From positions 50,823 through 114,822 of the forward strand of contig JAXLTL010000010.1 of NCBI GenBank assembly GCA_046330075.1: a stretch of 64,000 nucleotides of DNA. Direction: 5' to 3'. Numbering within the stretch: the stretch's first letter is position 1; every line of letters starts with the position of its first letter. Source of the stretch: JAJTFW01 sp046330075. Lineage in GTDB: Bacteria > Bacteroidota > Bacteroidia > AKYH767-A > OLB10. Position numbers and translations under genes: made by a program. This document shows positions 37,849 through 48,078 of this stretch, in pieces. The notes under the pieces were generated by a model, which worked only from the letters and a program-made list of their open reading frames with translations, did no database searches and was not told where the DNA came from.

Positions 37849-38580
37849 ATGCAACAGGTACGTTTCTTCGACCTTGGTTCCATCGACTACAAGCAAGCCT
37901 GGGATTTGCAGGAACGCTTGCTGGCAGAAACGGTACGTCAGAAAATGGAAAACCGCAACCTGCAGGCCGGTCAACAATTTTCACCTCGTCATTTTCTGCT
38001 CTTTTGCGAACATCCCCATGTTTTCACCTTAGGTAAAAGCGGTAGTGAGTCGCACCTGCTTGCCGATGAAGCAAAACTGCAGGAGATTGGTGCTACTTAT
38101 TATAAAATCAACAGAGGCGGAGATATTACGTATCATGGGCCCGGACAAATTGTCGGTTACCCTATTCTCGACCTTGACCTCTTCTTCAACGACATTCACA
38201 AATACCTGCGCTTTCTGGAAGAGATGGTTATCCGTACCTGTGCCGACTATGGATTATCTGCCGGTAGAATTGAAGGACTCACCGGCGTATGGCTCGACAT
38301 CGACGCCGGAGAAAATGCAAGAAAGATCTGTGCGTTTGGTGTCCGCTGCAGCCGTTGGGTAACGATGCATGGATGGGCTTTCAATATCAACACCGATTTA
38401 AGTTATTTCCATCGTATTGTTCCGTGTGGAATCAGCGATCGCGGTGTTACATCCTTGCAGCAGGAACTCGGCAGAGAAGTGGACATCGAAGAAGTAAAAG
38501 GTAAAATGCTTGTTCACTTTCAGGAGCTTTTTCAGTGTGCGATGATCGCCGGTGAGAATAACATGCTGCCATTTGTTTGA
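37849..38580 (+). CDS. lipB: Octanoyl-[ACP]:protein N-octanoyltransferase
   Basis: The protein has 243 residues. The LipB signature GGDITYHGPGQIVGYPI (91-107) is present, with Lys159 in RKICAFGV and Cys193 in VPCGISDRGVTSL as the catalytic Cys/Lys dyad. It moves octanoate from ACP to the lipoyl domains of 2-oxoacid dehydrogenases and the glycine cleavage system, in the cytoplasm. LipA is not in the window. The -7 element directly before the ATG fixes the start. Confidence 0.95.
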   Translation: MQQVRFFDLGSIDYKQAWDLQERLLAETVRQKMENRNLQAGQQFSPRHFLLFCEHPHVFTLGKSGSESHLLADEAKLQEIGATYYKINRGGDITYHGPGQIVGYPILDLDLFFNDIHKYLRFLEEMVIRTCADYGLSAGRIEGLTGVWLDIDAGENARKICAFGVRCSRWVTMHGWAFNINTDLSYFHRIVPCGISDRGVTSLQQELGREVDIEEVKGKMLVHFQELFQCAMIAGENNMLPFV

Positions 38581-38695
38581 AATATAAGATAGATTGCGTT
38601 CCATCAACATCATCTTCATCAATACTAACCCTTATAACTCTAACAACTCTTACAACATTTTCAACCGAACGTATTCAGCGGACTAAAAGTCTTAA

Positions 38696-40684
38696 CTATT
38701 GCTCTACCCAATCTCCATGTTCCCTGATCAGGTCGATCAGCGCGTCAACGGCCAACTCTGCATCAATCGCTTTACGGACAACTTCACGGCCTTTGTAGAG
38801 TGTAATCTTTCCGGGTCCTGACCCTACATAACCATAATCTGCATCAGCCATTTCACCCGGCCCGTTTACAATACATCCCATGATACCGATTTTTAATCCT
38901 TTGAGATGATTGGTTACGGCACGGATTTTCGCTGTAGTTTCCTGCAGATCGAAAAGTGTACGGCCGCAACTGGGACAAGAGATATACTCTGTTTTGGAAA
39001 TCCGCGTACGGGCAGCCTGAAGGATACCAAAAACCAGACTATTTACCTTTTGCGGTGATACCTTACCGTTATCATCGATCATTACTCCGTCACCAAAACC
39101 ATCCAGCAGCAAGCCCCCCAGATCGGTGGAAGCATGCAACTGCAGTTCTTCTTCGCCGGCCTGCAGATACGTCCGGCGGATAACCACCGGAGCGGAAACG
39201 CCATTCATCTGCAACTCAAAAAACGCTCTTCGCAGCGAAGGCATCGCGTGATCATTCGTTGCTGTCAGCAGGAGAACTGAATGCTGCGGGAGAAGCGTGA
39301 AATCCACCCTACCGGAAGTTACATCTTCTGCTGTCAGTTCTACAAAGTTCAATACCGGAGAGAAGGAAAGCGCCTGTTTCCACTCGCCGTTTCTGAAAAG
39401 CGGATAGGTACGGTCACGATCCTGGTGGTTATTCCATGCCGGGGCATCCATGATCACACCCAGCGTACCTGGGATTTCAAAGCCGACCGGCAGCATTCCG
39501 GTATAGATATAATCACAGGCCTGATCACCGATGCTCCATTTATCAAGCGGAACAGAATACTGATAACCTACAGCAAAAAGTGAAGCAGGTGTGATTGCGC
39601 GGAATTTCGAATAATCAGCCATGACGCGTGGCACCTGATGACCGCCAAGATGATTTATTTCGGCACTGCTTCGACGTGAGTACACGAGCGGATTATACGG
39701 AAACACATTGCCGTTATCCAGTCTGATCAGGCCCGAAGCATCCATCTGCAGAGCAGGAAGATCAGCCATCGGAGCATGTCCTGAACGCTGTTGATACCGG
39801 GCGACCAGAGCGCGGGCCACGGGAATCTCAAACTCAGGATCTTCGGTCAGCGAAACACGAATTGTATCACCGATACCATCCTCGAGCAGCGTTCCGATAC
39901 CTGCGGCGGATTTAATTCTTCCGTCTTCACCTTCGCCGGCTTCGGTCACACCCAGATGCAGCGGATAATTCATTCCTTCCTGATGCATCCGGAAAATAAG
40001 AGAACGATAGGCCTGAACCATCACTTGCGGATTACTCGACTTCATGCTGAGGACGATATTATGATAACCTTCATCTTCCGCTATTCTCAGAAATTCCAGC
40101 GCAGACTCCACCATACCCAGTGCAGTATCTCCGTACCGGCTCATGATACGGTCACTGAGCGAACCGTGATTCGTCCCGATACGCATCGCAGTACCATACT
40201 CCCTGCATATTTTCAGCAAGGGAATAAAACGATCGCGGATGCGTTCCAGTTCTTCGTTATACTCCGCGTCAGTATATTCAATGGTTTCGAACTTCTTCTT
40301 ATCTGCAAAGTTGCCCGGATTGATCCGTACTTTCTCCACTATTCTGGCTGCTACTTCAGCTGCATTCGGAGTAAAATGGATATCGGCTACCAATGGCGTA
40401 TGATATCCTCTTGCGCGCAACTCCTTTTTAATCTCTGCCAGGTTCTTCGCCTCATTGATGCTTGGAGCCGTAATCCGCACCAGTTCGCATCCTGCTTCTA
40501 TCATTCGGATCGACTGTGCTACCGTAGCCCTGGTATCCATGGTATCCGTCGTTGTCATACTCTGTACCCGTATGGGGTGCTGGCCACCCAATAAAAGATC
40601 ACCGATACGTACTTCGCGGGTCTGCAGGCGCTCATACCGGGTCATACTGTTACAATACAAGCCGTCTAAAGTTTTTGTTTCCAT
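38696..40684 (-). CDS. ispG: 4-hydroxy-3-methylbut-2-enyl diphosphate synthase, long form
   Basis: The protein has 662 residues from the ATG at 40684, which lies 8 bases after a -7 element; a longer frame has no support. The N-terminal TIM-barrel part has VADIHFTPNAA and VRINPGNFADKK. The C-terminal iron-sulfur domain has the CPSC pair and GCIVNGPGE (third cysteine). A large central insertion, absent from the 372-residue E. coli enzyme, is the form known from Bacteroidota, chlamydiae and plants. It makes HMBPP in the methylerythritol phosphate isoprenoid pathway, using a [4Fe-4S] cluster. Confidence 0.94.
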   Translation of the reverse strand: METKTLDGLYCNSMTRYERLQTREVRIGDLLLGGQHPIRVQSMTTTDTMDTRATVAQSIRMIEAGCELVRITAPSINEAKNLAEIKKELRARGYHTPLVADIHFTPNAAEVAARIVEKVRINPGNFADKKKFETIEYTDAEYNEELERIRDRFIPLLKICREYGTAMRIGTNHGSLSDRIMSRYGDTALGMVESALEFLRIAEDEGYHNIVLSMKSSNPQVMVQAYRSLIFRMHQEGMNYPLHLGVTEAGEGEDGRIKSAAGIGTLLEDGIGDTIRVSLTEDPEFEIPVARALVARYQQRSGHAPMADLPALQMDASGLIRLDNGNVFPYNPLVYSRRSSAEINHLGGHQVPRVMADYSKFRAITPASLFAVGYQYSVPLDKWSIGDQACDYIYTGMLPVGFEIPGTLGVIMDAPAWNNHQDRDRTYPLFRNGEWKQALSFSPVLNFVELTAEDVTSGRVDFTLLPQHSVLLLTATNDHAMPSLRRAFFELQMNGVSAPVVIRRTYLQAGEEELQLHASTDLGGLLLDGFGDGVMIDDNGKVSPQKVNSLVFGILQAARTRISKTEYISCPSCGRTLFDLQETTAKIRAVTNHLKGLKIGIMGCIVNGPGEMADADYGYVGSGPGKITLYKGREVVRKAIDAELAVDALIDLIREHGDWVEQ

Positions 40685-40692
40685 GGATTTGG

Positions 40693-40700
40693 CAAAGATA
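40693..40700 (-). promoter_or_regulatory. Bacteroidota -7 element (TATCTTTG) for ispG
   Basis: An exact TAnnTTTG match on the minus strand, 8 bases before the ATG at 40684. It decides the start. Confidence 0.7.
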
Positions 40701-40792
40701 CAATGCCCTCTCTCACAACAAGCAATCAAAAAAATTGTTCAGATGTCTGTAAATATCTGAAAATGTTTAAATTCGGGAAAAATTGACAAACC

Positions 40793-42007
40793 ATGCGTAT
40801 ATCCGGACTCATTCTGGCCTTTTTGGCCTTCACACTGGTTGCTTATTCTCAGCCCTGTACCCCAAACACCAACTCACTCAGTTTCTCTGCCTCATCGGTT
40901 GATTTCACGACCGATACCAATCTTGGACCCGATTCCGCCATTACGGTAGAAGCCTGGATCAGAGCCAGCAGTTTCGGCATTAACAACTACGACAACTCCA
41001 TTGTCTGCAAACACAGCTGGAGTGCCGGCGAACAAGGGTATGTACTCCGCTGCGGAAACGGACAAGCCGATTTCACCGTTTGCGGCAAAGACAATACAGG
41101 TGCTTCCATTTCATGGGTATCTGCAACTTCCCCAACCTCTTCCATGACTACCAACACCTGGTACCATGTAGCAGGAACGTATGATGGAGATTCCGTACGT
41201 GTTTACATAAACGGCGTACAAAAGGCTGCCACTTCGCTGCCCGATGGTATGATTGCAGGGCTTGCCTACCCGATCAAAATCGGCAGGTTGTCAGACCAGG
41301 GACAATCCCAAACACGTTATTTCAGCGGCCTCATCGACGAAGTTCGGATCTGGGACCGGGCATTAACCGCCACTGAAATTCTCAGCCGGTACAACAAACA
41401 CATCGACCCGGCACTGCAAACAGGACTTGTCGGATACTGGAGATTTAACGACGGATCAGGCACAACAGTAACGGATCTTTCCACCAGTGGAAACAACGGC
41501 ACCACCAGCGGCGCCACCTGGTCCACAACTGTACCCTTCAATCAGAACATCTCTACGCCAATCATATTCCCTTCCGGCGGTGTTTTGACCTGTTATCCTG
41601 TTGCTCCGTTTTATCAATGGAACCTTAACGGAAACCCCATTACCAATGCAACGGGCCAATCATGGACCCCAACCGCCAACGGAGCGTATACCGTAGTGGT
41701 CACAGACAGCAACGGATGCTCGGCTACCTCGGCAGTATACAACATGACCAATGTAGGGTTGAACGAGCTTCAAACGCTGCAATTGGAGTTTCTCAATGAA
41801 AACGATCAACTGATCCTCCGCAAAACAGATGGAAAAGAAATCGGAAAGATTGAGATTTTCAACAACGCCCTTCAAAATATTTATACGCAGGAAAGAACCG
41901 GCAGTCAATTTACCTGGTCTAAGCAGCACCTGAGCAGCGGTATTTACAGACTGGTCATCACCACTACCGAAGGGAAACGCATCAGTCTCCCCTTCCTCGG
42001 ATTATAA
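40793..42007 (+). CDS. LamG-domain T9SS surface protein
   Basis: The protein has 404 residues: signal peptide 1-19 (ending AYSQ), a LamG/concanavalin-like jelly roll (about 25-230; ITVEAWIRAS, TWYHVAGTYDGDSVRVYING, FSGLIDEVRIWDRALT and VGYWRFNDGSG), a short Ig-like module (YQWNLNGNPI) and a type A sorting domain (VGLNELQ to SLPFLGL). LamG domains bind glycans or proteins, so a surface carbohydrate-binding role is likely. It is a single gene closed by a terminator at 42017. Confidence 0.88.
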   Translation: MRISGLILAFLAFTLVAYSQPCTPNTNSLSFSASSVDFTTDTNLGPDSAITVEAWIRASSFGINNYDNSIVCKHSWSAGEQGYVLRCGNGQADFTVCGKDNTGASISWVSATSPTSSMTTNTWYHVAGTYDGDSVRVYINGVQKAATSLPDGMIAGLAYPIKIGRLSDQGQSQTRYFSGLIDEVRIWDRALTATEILSRYNKHIDPALQTGLVGYWRFNDGSGTTVTDLSTSGNNGTTSGATWSTTVPFNQNISTPIIFPSGGVLTCYPVAPFYQWNLNGNPITNATGQSWTPTANGAYTVVVTDSNGCSATSAVYNMTNVGLNELQTLQLEFLNENDQLILRKTDGKEIGKIEIFNNALQNIYTQERTGSQFTWSKQHLSSGIYRLVITTTEGKRISLPFLGL

Positions 42008-42016
42008 AAATCTGAA

Positions 42017-42054
42017 AACTCCGGTGGAAGCACCTTTCCGCCGGAGTTTTATTT
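42017..42054 (+). terminator. Terminator after the LamG gene
   Basis: A 13-bp stem (42017-42029 region with 42036-42048 region, one G-T pair) around the sequence ACTCCGG...CCGGAGT, followed by TTTTATTT. Confidence 0.85.
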
Positions 42055-42133
42055 GCACCTCATACAACGAAAACCAAATTCAAGCAGTCATGTAAGAATC
42101 ATTCACCACCACGTTGACCAAAAAATCCGCCTT

Positions 42134-43909
42134 ATGAAAAAAATAATTAATTTGCTATTACTCAGTTTTCTCGTAGCCACCAACGCCTGTAAAAAAGAAG
42201 AAAACGAAGAAAATTCCGGAGGAACCGGATCGATTGTACAAACAACCTTTTCCGGAAGAGTTACGGATAAGAACGGGGTAGCTGTAAGTGGCGCCACTGT
42301 GACTTTTGGGAATCAGACGACAACCACGAATTTCTGGGGAATTTTTCTCTTCGAAAATGCTCATGTAAATTCCGAACGGGCACTTGTATTTGTGGAGAAA
42401 CCAGGTTATTGGAAATACTCCGGTAGTGTGAAGCCACTTGCGAACAGCCTCACTCAGATGAGAGTTTGTTTACTTGGTGATGTGCAAACACACATGGTTA
42501 ACGCGTTATCAGGTGGAATCATTACAGATGCAAATGGGGCAAAGATCTCGTTTCCTCCTGATGCATTTGAAGATCTTAACGGAAATACCTACACCGGAAA
42601 TGTTTCCGTGACATTTCATTCCACACTTCTTAATGACTCCAGATACCCCCATAAATTTCCCGGATCTGACGGAAAAGCTAAGAAAGGCGATGGCAACGCG
42701 ACCTATCTTGCCCCATACGGAGAACTTGGAGCAACACTAAAAGACCTCAGCGGAAATACGCTAAAAATTAAAGCCGGTAAAAAGGCAACGATCTCTATCC
42801 CCTTGCTTCCTTCACAACAAAGTAATGCTGCCACGAGTACTAAGCTTTGGCATTTCAATGAGGCAACCGGAATATGGGAAGAAGAAGGTTCAGCCCAGCG
42901 TAATGGCAATGAATACACCGGTGAAATATCACACTTCAGCTGGTGGTGTTATAGTGATCCGGATGCTGTGTTGGTCTACGGCCAATTACTCGACTGCCAG
43001 GGCGGGCCTTTAGATTGTGGATCAGTTGTTACAGACTCCAATTATTATTTAGCGGATTCCTATATTAACGGATGGTACTGTTTCCAGGCACCACCTAACT
43101 ATACTTTTCAAATTAAGGGATGGTATTATGGGTATTGGATTCAGGAATACACCAATTTGGTTACGGTACCTGCTCAAGCACCCTATGGTACCTATACCAT
43201 TCCTCCCATACAGTTTGTTTACGCAGGTTGTGAGACACATATTACGGGGCATGTGGTTAACTGTGGCAATGTTCCGGCGAACGCAACGATTGCACTCATT
43301 CAAAATAACCAGTTGGTAGATTTTCAGTATTCGATGAATGGGAGCTTCGACTTTTTTCTGCCGGATACATCCAACAGCACATTTACTGTATTTGCATATA
43401 AGGGAATCTACTCCGGTTCTACCAGCATTACCACCTTCCCACTTAGTCACAACGATGTTGGATATATTTCATTGTGCGACACTACACCGATCACCAACAA
43501 TGTTCTCTTAAATTTCAACAGCCCGATTACCGGGAACATACCCATTTCATTTGATGTAAATTCCGCAGAGATAGTGCAGAATGGCAGTGCATATGAAATC
43601 ACAGTAAATTATACCGACTCCGCCTCACAGACAACAGGTGTATTTAAAATCACAACAGCAGCTTACGCACCGGGAATTTACAACTGGAACGGAACAACAA
43701 ATACTATTTCAGGTAGCCTGTCTTTCGCGGGCATAAATTACAGCATTACACCATCTGCCACAACTGGCACCACAACGTTAAGCAGTACGCCGCCCATAGG
43801 AGGAAATATCTCAGGTATATTTTCAGGCCCCGTAACACTAACAACCACCGGTTTACCTACGCTCTCTGGAACTCTATCGGGCTCATTTGATGTTATGAGG
43901 AGCCAGTAA
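42134..43909 (+). CDS. Surface-type lipoprotein with carboxypeptidase-regulatory-like domains, paralogue 1
   Basis: The protein has 591 residues from the ATG at 42134. A lipoprotein signal ends VATNAC, and the cysteine is followed by KKEEN, fitting the C-x-K-(D/E)2 export signal known for surface lipoproteins. A carboxypeptidase-regulatory-like domain follows (SGRVTDKNGVAVSGATV...). Then comes a conserved unit with a GGxI...SFPPDAF segment, a WHFNEATGIWEEEG segment and a SHFSWW ending. Further Cys-containing beta domains make up the C-terminal half. No enzyme motif is seen. It is the first of three tandem paralogues and likely sits on the outer surface. Confidence 0.85.
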   Translation: MKKIINLLLLSFLVATNACKKEENEENSGGTGSIVQTTFSGRVTDKNGVAVSGATVTFGNQTTTTNFWGIFLFENAHVNSERALVFVEKPGYWKYSGSVKPLANSLTQMRVCLLGDVQTHMVNALSGGIITDANGAKISFPPDAFEDLNGNTYTGNVSVTFHSTLLNDSRYPHKFPGSDGKAKKGDGNATYLAPYGELGATLKDLSGNTLKIKAGKKATISIPLLPSQQSNAATSTKLWHFNEATGIWEEEGSAQRNGNEYTGEISHFSWWCYSDPDAVLVYGQLLDCQGGPLDCGSVVTDSNYYLADSYINGWYCFQAPPNYTFQIKGWYYGYWIQEYTNLVTVPAQAPYGTYTIPPIQFVYAGCETHITGHVVNCGNVPANATIALIQNNQLVDFQYSMNGSFDFFLPDTSNSTFTVFAYKGIYSGSTSITTFPLSHNDVGYISLCDTTPITNNVLLNFNSPITGNIPISFDVNSAEIVQNGSAYEITVNYTDSASQTTGVFKITTAAYAPGIYNWNGTTNTISGSLSFAGINYSITPSATTGTTTLSSTPPIGGNISGIFSGPVTLTTTGLPTLSGTLSGSFDVMRSQ

Positions 43910-44052
43910 TGATCTGTCTTAAAAGCTGAATTCAACAAATACTTCTATAGAAGTACACGATAAAGAGTATGTGATTACCTGCAGATAACCAAGAGGCAGC
44001 GTTGAATTCTTATAAACTAGTATTTCGTTATTAACATTTAATATTTCCTGCT

Positions 44053-45786
44053 ATGAGAAAATCACTGTTAGTGTTTGTCAGTTTTATTTATTTATCATCC
44101 GGTTGCGCAAAAGAGGAAAGCAATCCATCCGGCTCATCAACATCAACAAAAGCATCAGTGTCGGGGCTCGTCCTGGATGAAAACAACCAACCCGTTGCCG
44201 GAGCAACTGTAATGCTTGAAAATGCAACCGAAATCACAAACAGCCAGGGGTATTTTATTTTAGAGGAGATTCAGTTAAACAAAGAACGGAATCTGATTAC
44301 AGTATCTAAACCAGGTTACTGGACGCATAAAACTTCCTTCCGGAGTAAAGTGCCGTCGGGTTTCTCCATTAATATCAGTCTTCAAAAGAAATCATTCGAT
44401 TTCACCATCTCATCCTCTTCCGGAGGCGTGCTCACAATAGGCGGAAACACCATCAGTTTCCCGTCGAACGCATTTGTAACATCAGGGAATCTGGTTTATA
44501 CAGGTAGTGTTTCAATTGCAATTAATAGTATTTCCACCCAGGATCCTGATTTTGGATTTAACGTGCCGGGAAATGATCAGTTAGCTATTGACAAGAACGG
44601 GAATCAATGTGTCTTAAACAATTTTGGGATTCTGGGCGTCGAACTTCAGGACCCTGCCGGAAATCCGCTCTTTCTGGCTCCCGGAAAAAAAGCGACGATA
44701 ACAATATCAATTAATCCCGCACAATTATCCAATGCGCCGGCAACAATTCCAATTTGGCATTTTGAAGAAACAGCCGGTTTATGGGAGGAAGAAGGAACGG
44801 CAACAAAACAAACCAATAGTTACGTGGGAGAAGTTTCGCATTTTTCCTGGTGGAGTTATAGCACCTCTTCCAGTTTTGCCTTCATCGAAGGACATATTTT
44901 TGATTGTTCAAATCAACCCAGTGCCTTTGCCAATATCAATACTGTATCTGGACTTTCAACACACAGTGACCAAAACGGATATTATTATGCGTTGGTACCC
45001 ATTAACACACAGATCAGTTTGTTTGCCTCCAACGGATTTGATTCATCCGCTGTCTACCTCTTCAATACAGCTTCTCAAGGATCACTGACCACACTTCCTG
45101 ATTTCATAATTCCCTGTTCCAACAGTGGCTACATCTCCGGAGTTGCAAATGGATGCGGATCAATACCTGTGAACGGGATCATTACATTTTTTAATCCACT
45201 CGCCTTTACAACCTGCTATCTAAAAATCACGAACGGTGTTTTTTCAGGACCCGTAGGAGCAGGACCAAATATAAATTATATGGCTTCTTGCCCTCAGGGG
45301 AGCGCATCAGGAAATATTAACATCAGCCCAAGTCCCGTACAAACCACACTTGGTCCGCTTCAACTATGTAATATGACAGGAACAAGTTTAATTACCTGCA
45401 GTTTCAATTTACCATCAGCAGGTCCTTTTTCAATTTCACAGAACGACATCTCTAACTCCTGGGAATTGATCTCCCAAAATCTGCTATTCGTTAATACGAA
45501 TTCCAACTATCTTGCATACGATACATTGGTTGAATTTGAAGGATCGTTCCCTCCATCGACCGGCCAATATACGAATACACCTCCACACACTTTCAATTTT
45601 CACATATCATTGCCTCCACCTTATTTTTATGACTTCTTTCCTTCAGGCGGAGTTTTAAATGTAAGCCATATAGACACCCTAAACAATTCATTTGAATTTT
45701 CATATTCGGGGCTGGCAGATATCTATGATATAGATGGAAGCATTGGAAGCCATCCTGTAAATTTCAACTTTAAAATAAATCACTAG
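44053..45786 (+). CDS. Surface-type lipoprotein with carboxypeptidase-regulatory-like domains, paralogue 2
   Basis: The protein has 577 residues. The signal ends LSSGC and the lipidated cysteine is followed by AKEES, again the C-x-K-(D/E)2 pattern. The same architecture as the previous gene is visible: SGLVLDENNQPVAGATV, then NTISFPSNAF, WHFEETAGLWEEEG and SHFSWW. The C-terminal half of about 300 residues has diverged more, with repeated NGxxxG turns. Similar length and order point to tandem duplication. There are 143 bases between genes 1 and 2, with no clear terminator. Confidence 0.85.
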   Translation: MRKSLLVFVSFIYLSSGCAKEESNPSGSSTSTKASVSGLVLDENNQPVAGATVMLENATEITNSQGYFILEEIQLNKERNLITVSKPGYWTHKTSFRSKVPSGFSINISLQKKSFDFTISSSSGGVLTIGGNTISFPSNAFVTSGNLVYTGSVSIAINSISTQDPDFGFNVPGNDQLAIDKNGNQCVLNNFGILGVELQDPAGNPLFLAPGKKATITISINPAQLSNAPATIPIWHFEETAGLWEEEGTATKQTNSYVGEVSHFSWWSYSTSSSFAFIEGHIFDCSNQPSAFANINTVSGLSTHSDQNGYYYALVPINTQISLFASNGFDSSAVYLFNTASQGSLTTLPDFIIPCSNSGYISGVANGCGSIPVNGIITFFNPLAFTTCYLKITNGVFSGPVGAGPNINYMASCPQGSASGNINISPSPVQTTLGPLQLCNMTGTSLITCSFNLPSAGPFSISQNDISNSWELISQNLLFVNTNSNYLAYDTLVEFEGSFPPSTGQYTNTPPHTFNFHISLPPPYFYDFFPSGGVLNVSHIDTLNNSFEFSYSGLADIYDIDGSIGSHPVNFNFKINH

Positions 45787-45870
45787 AAGGGTCCATGCAA
45801 TCCTGCTAAATAAAAAGATATACCCTTAATACATTCTACGATTCAAAACCACCAAAAATCCTTTATAAAA

Positions 45871-47598
45871 ATGAAAAAGAATCTATTAATATTCCTAAGC
45901 TTATTGTTATGGACATGGTCATCCTGTAACAAAGACGAAAACAACAACGAATCCTCAACACCGTCACAGAAAATTTCAATTGCAGGTGTTGTGTATGATG
46001 AGTTCAACGAACCGGTTCCGGGGGCGATCGTTCAATTAGGATCATCAACGAAGGTTACCAACAGCAAAGGGTTTTACTCCTTTCAACAGGTAGATTTAAC
46101 TGCAGGGCGAAACACCATCAAAGCTTCAAAGGATGGTTACTGGTCACATGCCATCGGCTTTCAGGCAAAAGCCGGAAAAAATTACATTAACAATATACGT
46201 CTGGAGGCAAAGGTGTTTGATAAAACTGTAAATGCTGCAACCGGGGGATCTATCAATGCTTCCGGGTGTACAGTCATTTTCCCTGCAAACGCATTCAGCA
46301 CATCAGGCGGGTCTCCATACAATGGCATCGTACATCTGGCCATAAACACACTGTACACGACAGATCCCGATTTCCATTCTTCTGTTCCCGGCGGAGATTT
46401 ACTCGCAGTGGATCAAAACGGCGAATCAAAAATTCTGATCAGTTACGGTATGACGGGTGTAGAACTTCAGGATGCTTCCGGAAATCCGTTACAACTGGCT
46501 GCAGGAAAAACAGCCACCATCAATTTACCAATTGCCTCCACTCAACTGGCAGGAGCTCCTGCAACGATTCCCCTTTGGTATTTTGACGAAACAGAAAACA
46601 TCTGGAAAGAAGAAGGCACCGCTACCAAACAGGGAAATAATTATGTATGTACCGTATCTCACTTTACATGGTGGAACTGCGATTATCCGAATGAGCAGTC
46701 AACGATTGAAGGCTATGTTAAAGATTGTATGGGAAACCCGCTGCCCGGCGCAATGGTATTTGCAGGAAACGGGTACTATCTTTTTACAGATCAAAACGGC
46801 CACTATTACGGAATTGTCCCAACAGGAATGACACTTCAGTTGTATGCAGCATTTTCAAACGTGAATTCGCCGGTTATCACTTTTACAGCAACCACCCCCG
46901 GAACACTCTACACGATGCAGGATCTGGTTATCCCCTGCGCAGGCATGGGCTTTGTAAGCGGCAGTACTATTGATTGTGAAGCAAACCCGATCAACGGATA
47001 CATACTCTTTTACACCGGCAATTTTACCCCTGTAACACTTCCCATTATAAACGGCAACTTCTCCGGACTTGTGCCGGCGGGAGCTGCTGTTTCATATTTT
47101 GCAACCGCCACCTCGGGTTATACTTCCGGCAGCATACAGATATCTGGGCTCCCGGATACCACCTTTACCGGTGCACTTTCACTCTGCTCAACCGGATCAT
47201 CCAATCCTTCGGACACACTTTTGACCTGTAACTTCGTATCCCCGTCGTTTGGCACTTTCAATCTGTATGAAACCGACCTATCCTATACGGTTCAGTTTCT
47301 GACTAACTACAATTTTGTGATAAATACAACAAGTATGGTGGATACTGTGGTTACTTTTGAAGGAGACTTGCCAATAGTTCCAGGCCAATATAATAACTAC
47401 AATAATTTTATATTTGAAATTGCCATTAACAACAACTTAATTGATATCATACCAGACTCCGGTACTATTACCGTAGTTCAAATGAACGCGTTGAACAACT
47501 CGTATGCTTTTTCATTCTCCGGCAACTGTATAGTGACCGATTCTATTCAGTACGAGATGAATATTCCTGTAAACTTTTCATATAAATTAAACTACTAG
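45871..47598 (+). CDS. Surface-type lipoprotein with carboxypeptidase-regulatory-like domains, paralogue 3
   Basis: The protein has 575 residues. The signal ends TWSSC and is followed by NKDENN, a third C-x-K-(D/E)2 match. Shared marks are AGVVYDEFNEPVPGAIV, VIFPANAF, WYFDETENIWKEEG and SHFTWW. The last gene of the tandem triplet; it ends at a strong bidirectional terminator. It is closest to paralogue 2 in length and in the order of its Cys-containing repeats. The role is unknown; a ligand-binding or adhesive surface function is possible. Confidence 0.85.
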   Translation: MKKNLLIFLSLLLWTWSSCNKDENNNESSTPSQKISIAGVVYDEFNEPVPGAIVQLGSSTKVTNSKGFYSFQQVDLTAGRNTIKASKDGYWSHAIGFQAKAGKNYINNIRLEAKVFDKTVNAATGGSINASGCTVIFPANAFSTSGGSPYNGIVHLAINTLYTTDPDFHSSVPGGDLLAVDQNGESKILISYGMTGVELQDASGNPLQLAAGKTATINLPIASTQLAGAPATIPLWYFDETENIWKEEGTATKQGNNYVCTVSHFTWWNCDYPNEQSTIEGYVKDCMGNPLPGAMVFAGNGYYLFTDQNGHYYGIVPTGMTLQLYAAFSNVNSPVITFTATTPGTLYTMQDLVIPCAGMGFVSGSTIDCEANPINGYILFYTGNFTPVTLPIINGNFSGLVPAGAAVSYFATATSGYTSGSIQISGLPDTTFTGALSLCSTGSSNPSDTLLTCNFVSPSFGTFNLYETDLSYTVQFLTNYNFVINTTSMVDTVVTFEGDLPIVPGQYNNYNNFIFEIAINNNLIDIIPDSGTITVVQMNALNNSYAFSFSGNCIVTDSIQYEMNIPVNFSYKLNY

Positions 47599-47604
47599 TA
47601 AATA

Positions 47605-47638
47605 AAACGGGCGGTAAATTACAATTTACCGCCCGTTT
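47605..47638. terminator. Bidirectional terminator after the lipoprotein triplet
   Basis: Nearly perfect 16-bp inverted repeat (47605-47620 with 47623-47638), between convergent genes. Confidence 0.88.
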
Positions 47639-47653
47639 ACTGCTTCTGTTTCT

Positions 47654-48067
47654 TCACTCCGTTTCCCGCTGCATCACAAAGTAATCATTGAGCGGATCAA
47701 ATACGTAGTCAATCCATCCGTTACCATGTTTATCTGCTTCTTCCTGTGAAGGAAATCCGGTATGCGTTAATACGATATCCGTACCTGCAGGATGCGGCAT
47801 CAGTTTCATATGCACATTGGAAGCCCTGGTGCGTTTATCCCACTCTGCGGGCTTCCAGGTGTAACCTAGTTCTTTGCCGGACTTGAAATGCGTGATCTCT
47901 CCCTTTACCCAACCATCAAAGAGCTCGAAGTGACCACCTACCTTTTCTTCAATCACCGACATCCCACCACCCCATGCACCTATAATGCCGGGATCCGTTA
48001 ATGCTTCAAACACTTCTTCCGGTGTTGCATACACCACATACGTGGTTTTATAATTGAAGTCAGCCAT
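47654..48067 (-). CDS. SRPBCC protein of the AHSA1 type
   Basis: The protein has 137 residues and is cytoplasmic. It begins YKTTYVVYATPEEVFEALTDP (an AHSA1-type strand and helix), with a WGGGMSVIEEKVGGHFELFDG loop and a VLTHTGFPSQEEADKHGNGW ending that is common in this family. These proteins bind hydrophobic ligands or resemble the Hsp90 ATPase activator; the specific role is unknown. It is translated in the same direction as the upstream M43 protease gene, whose stop lies 11 bases before this start, so they may share a transcript. Confidence 0.85.
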   Translation of the reverse strand: MADFNYKTTYVVYATPEEVFEALTDPGIIGAWGGGMSVIEEKVGGHFELFDGWVKGEITHFKSGKELGYTWKPAEWDKRTRASNVHMKLMPHPAGTDIVLTHTGFPSQEEADKHGNGWIDYVFDPLNDYFVMQRETE

Positions 48068-48078
48068 GCTCCTGTTAA

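Noticed and set aside
39791..40594. A 267-codon open frame antisense to ispG
   Set aside because: It covers the conserved barrel of ispG and shows no domain.
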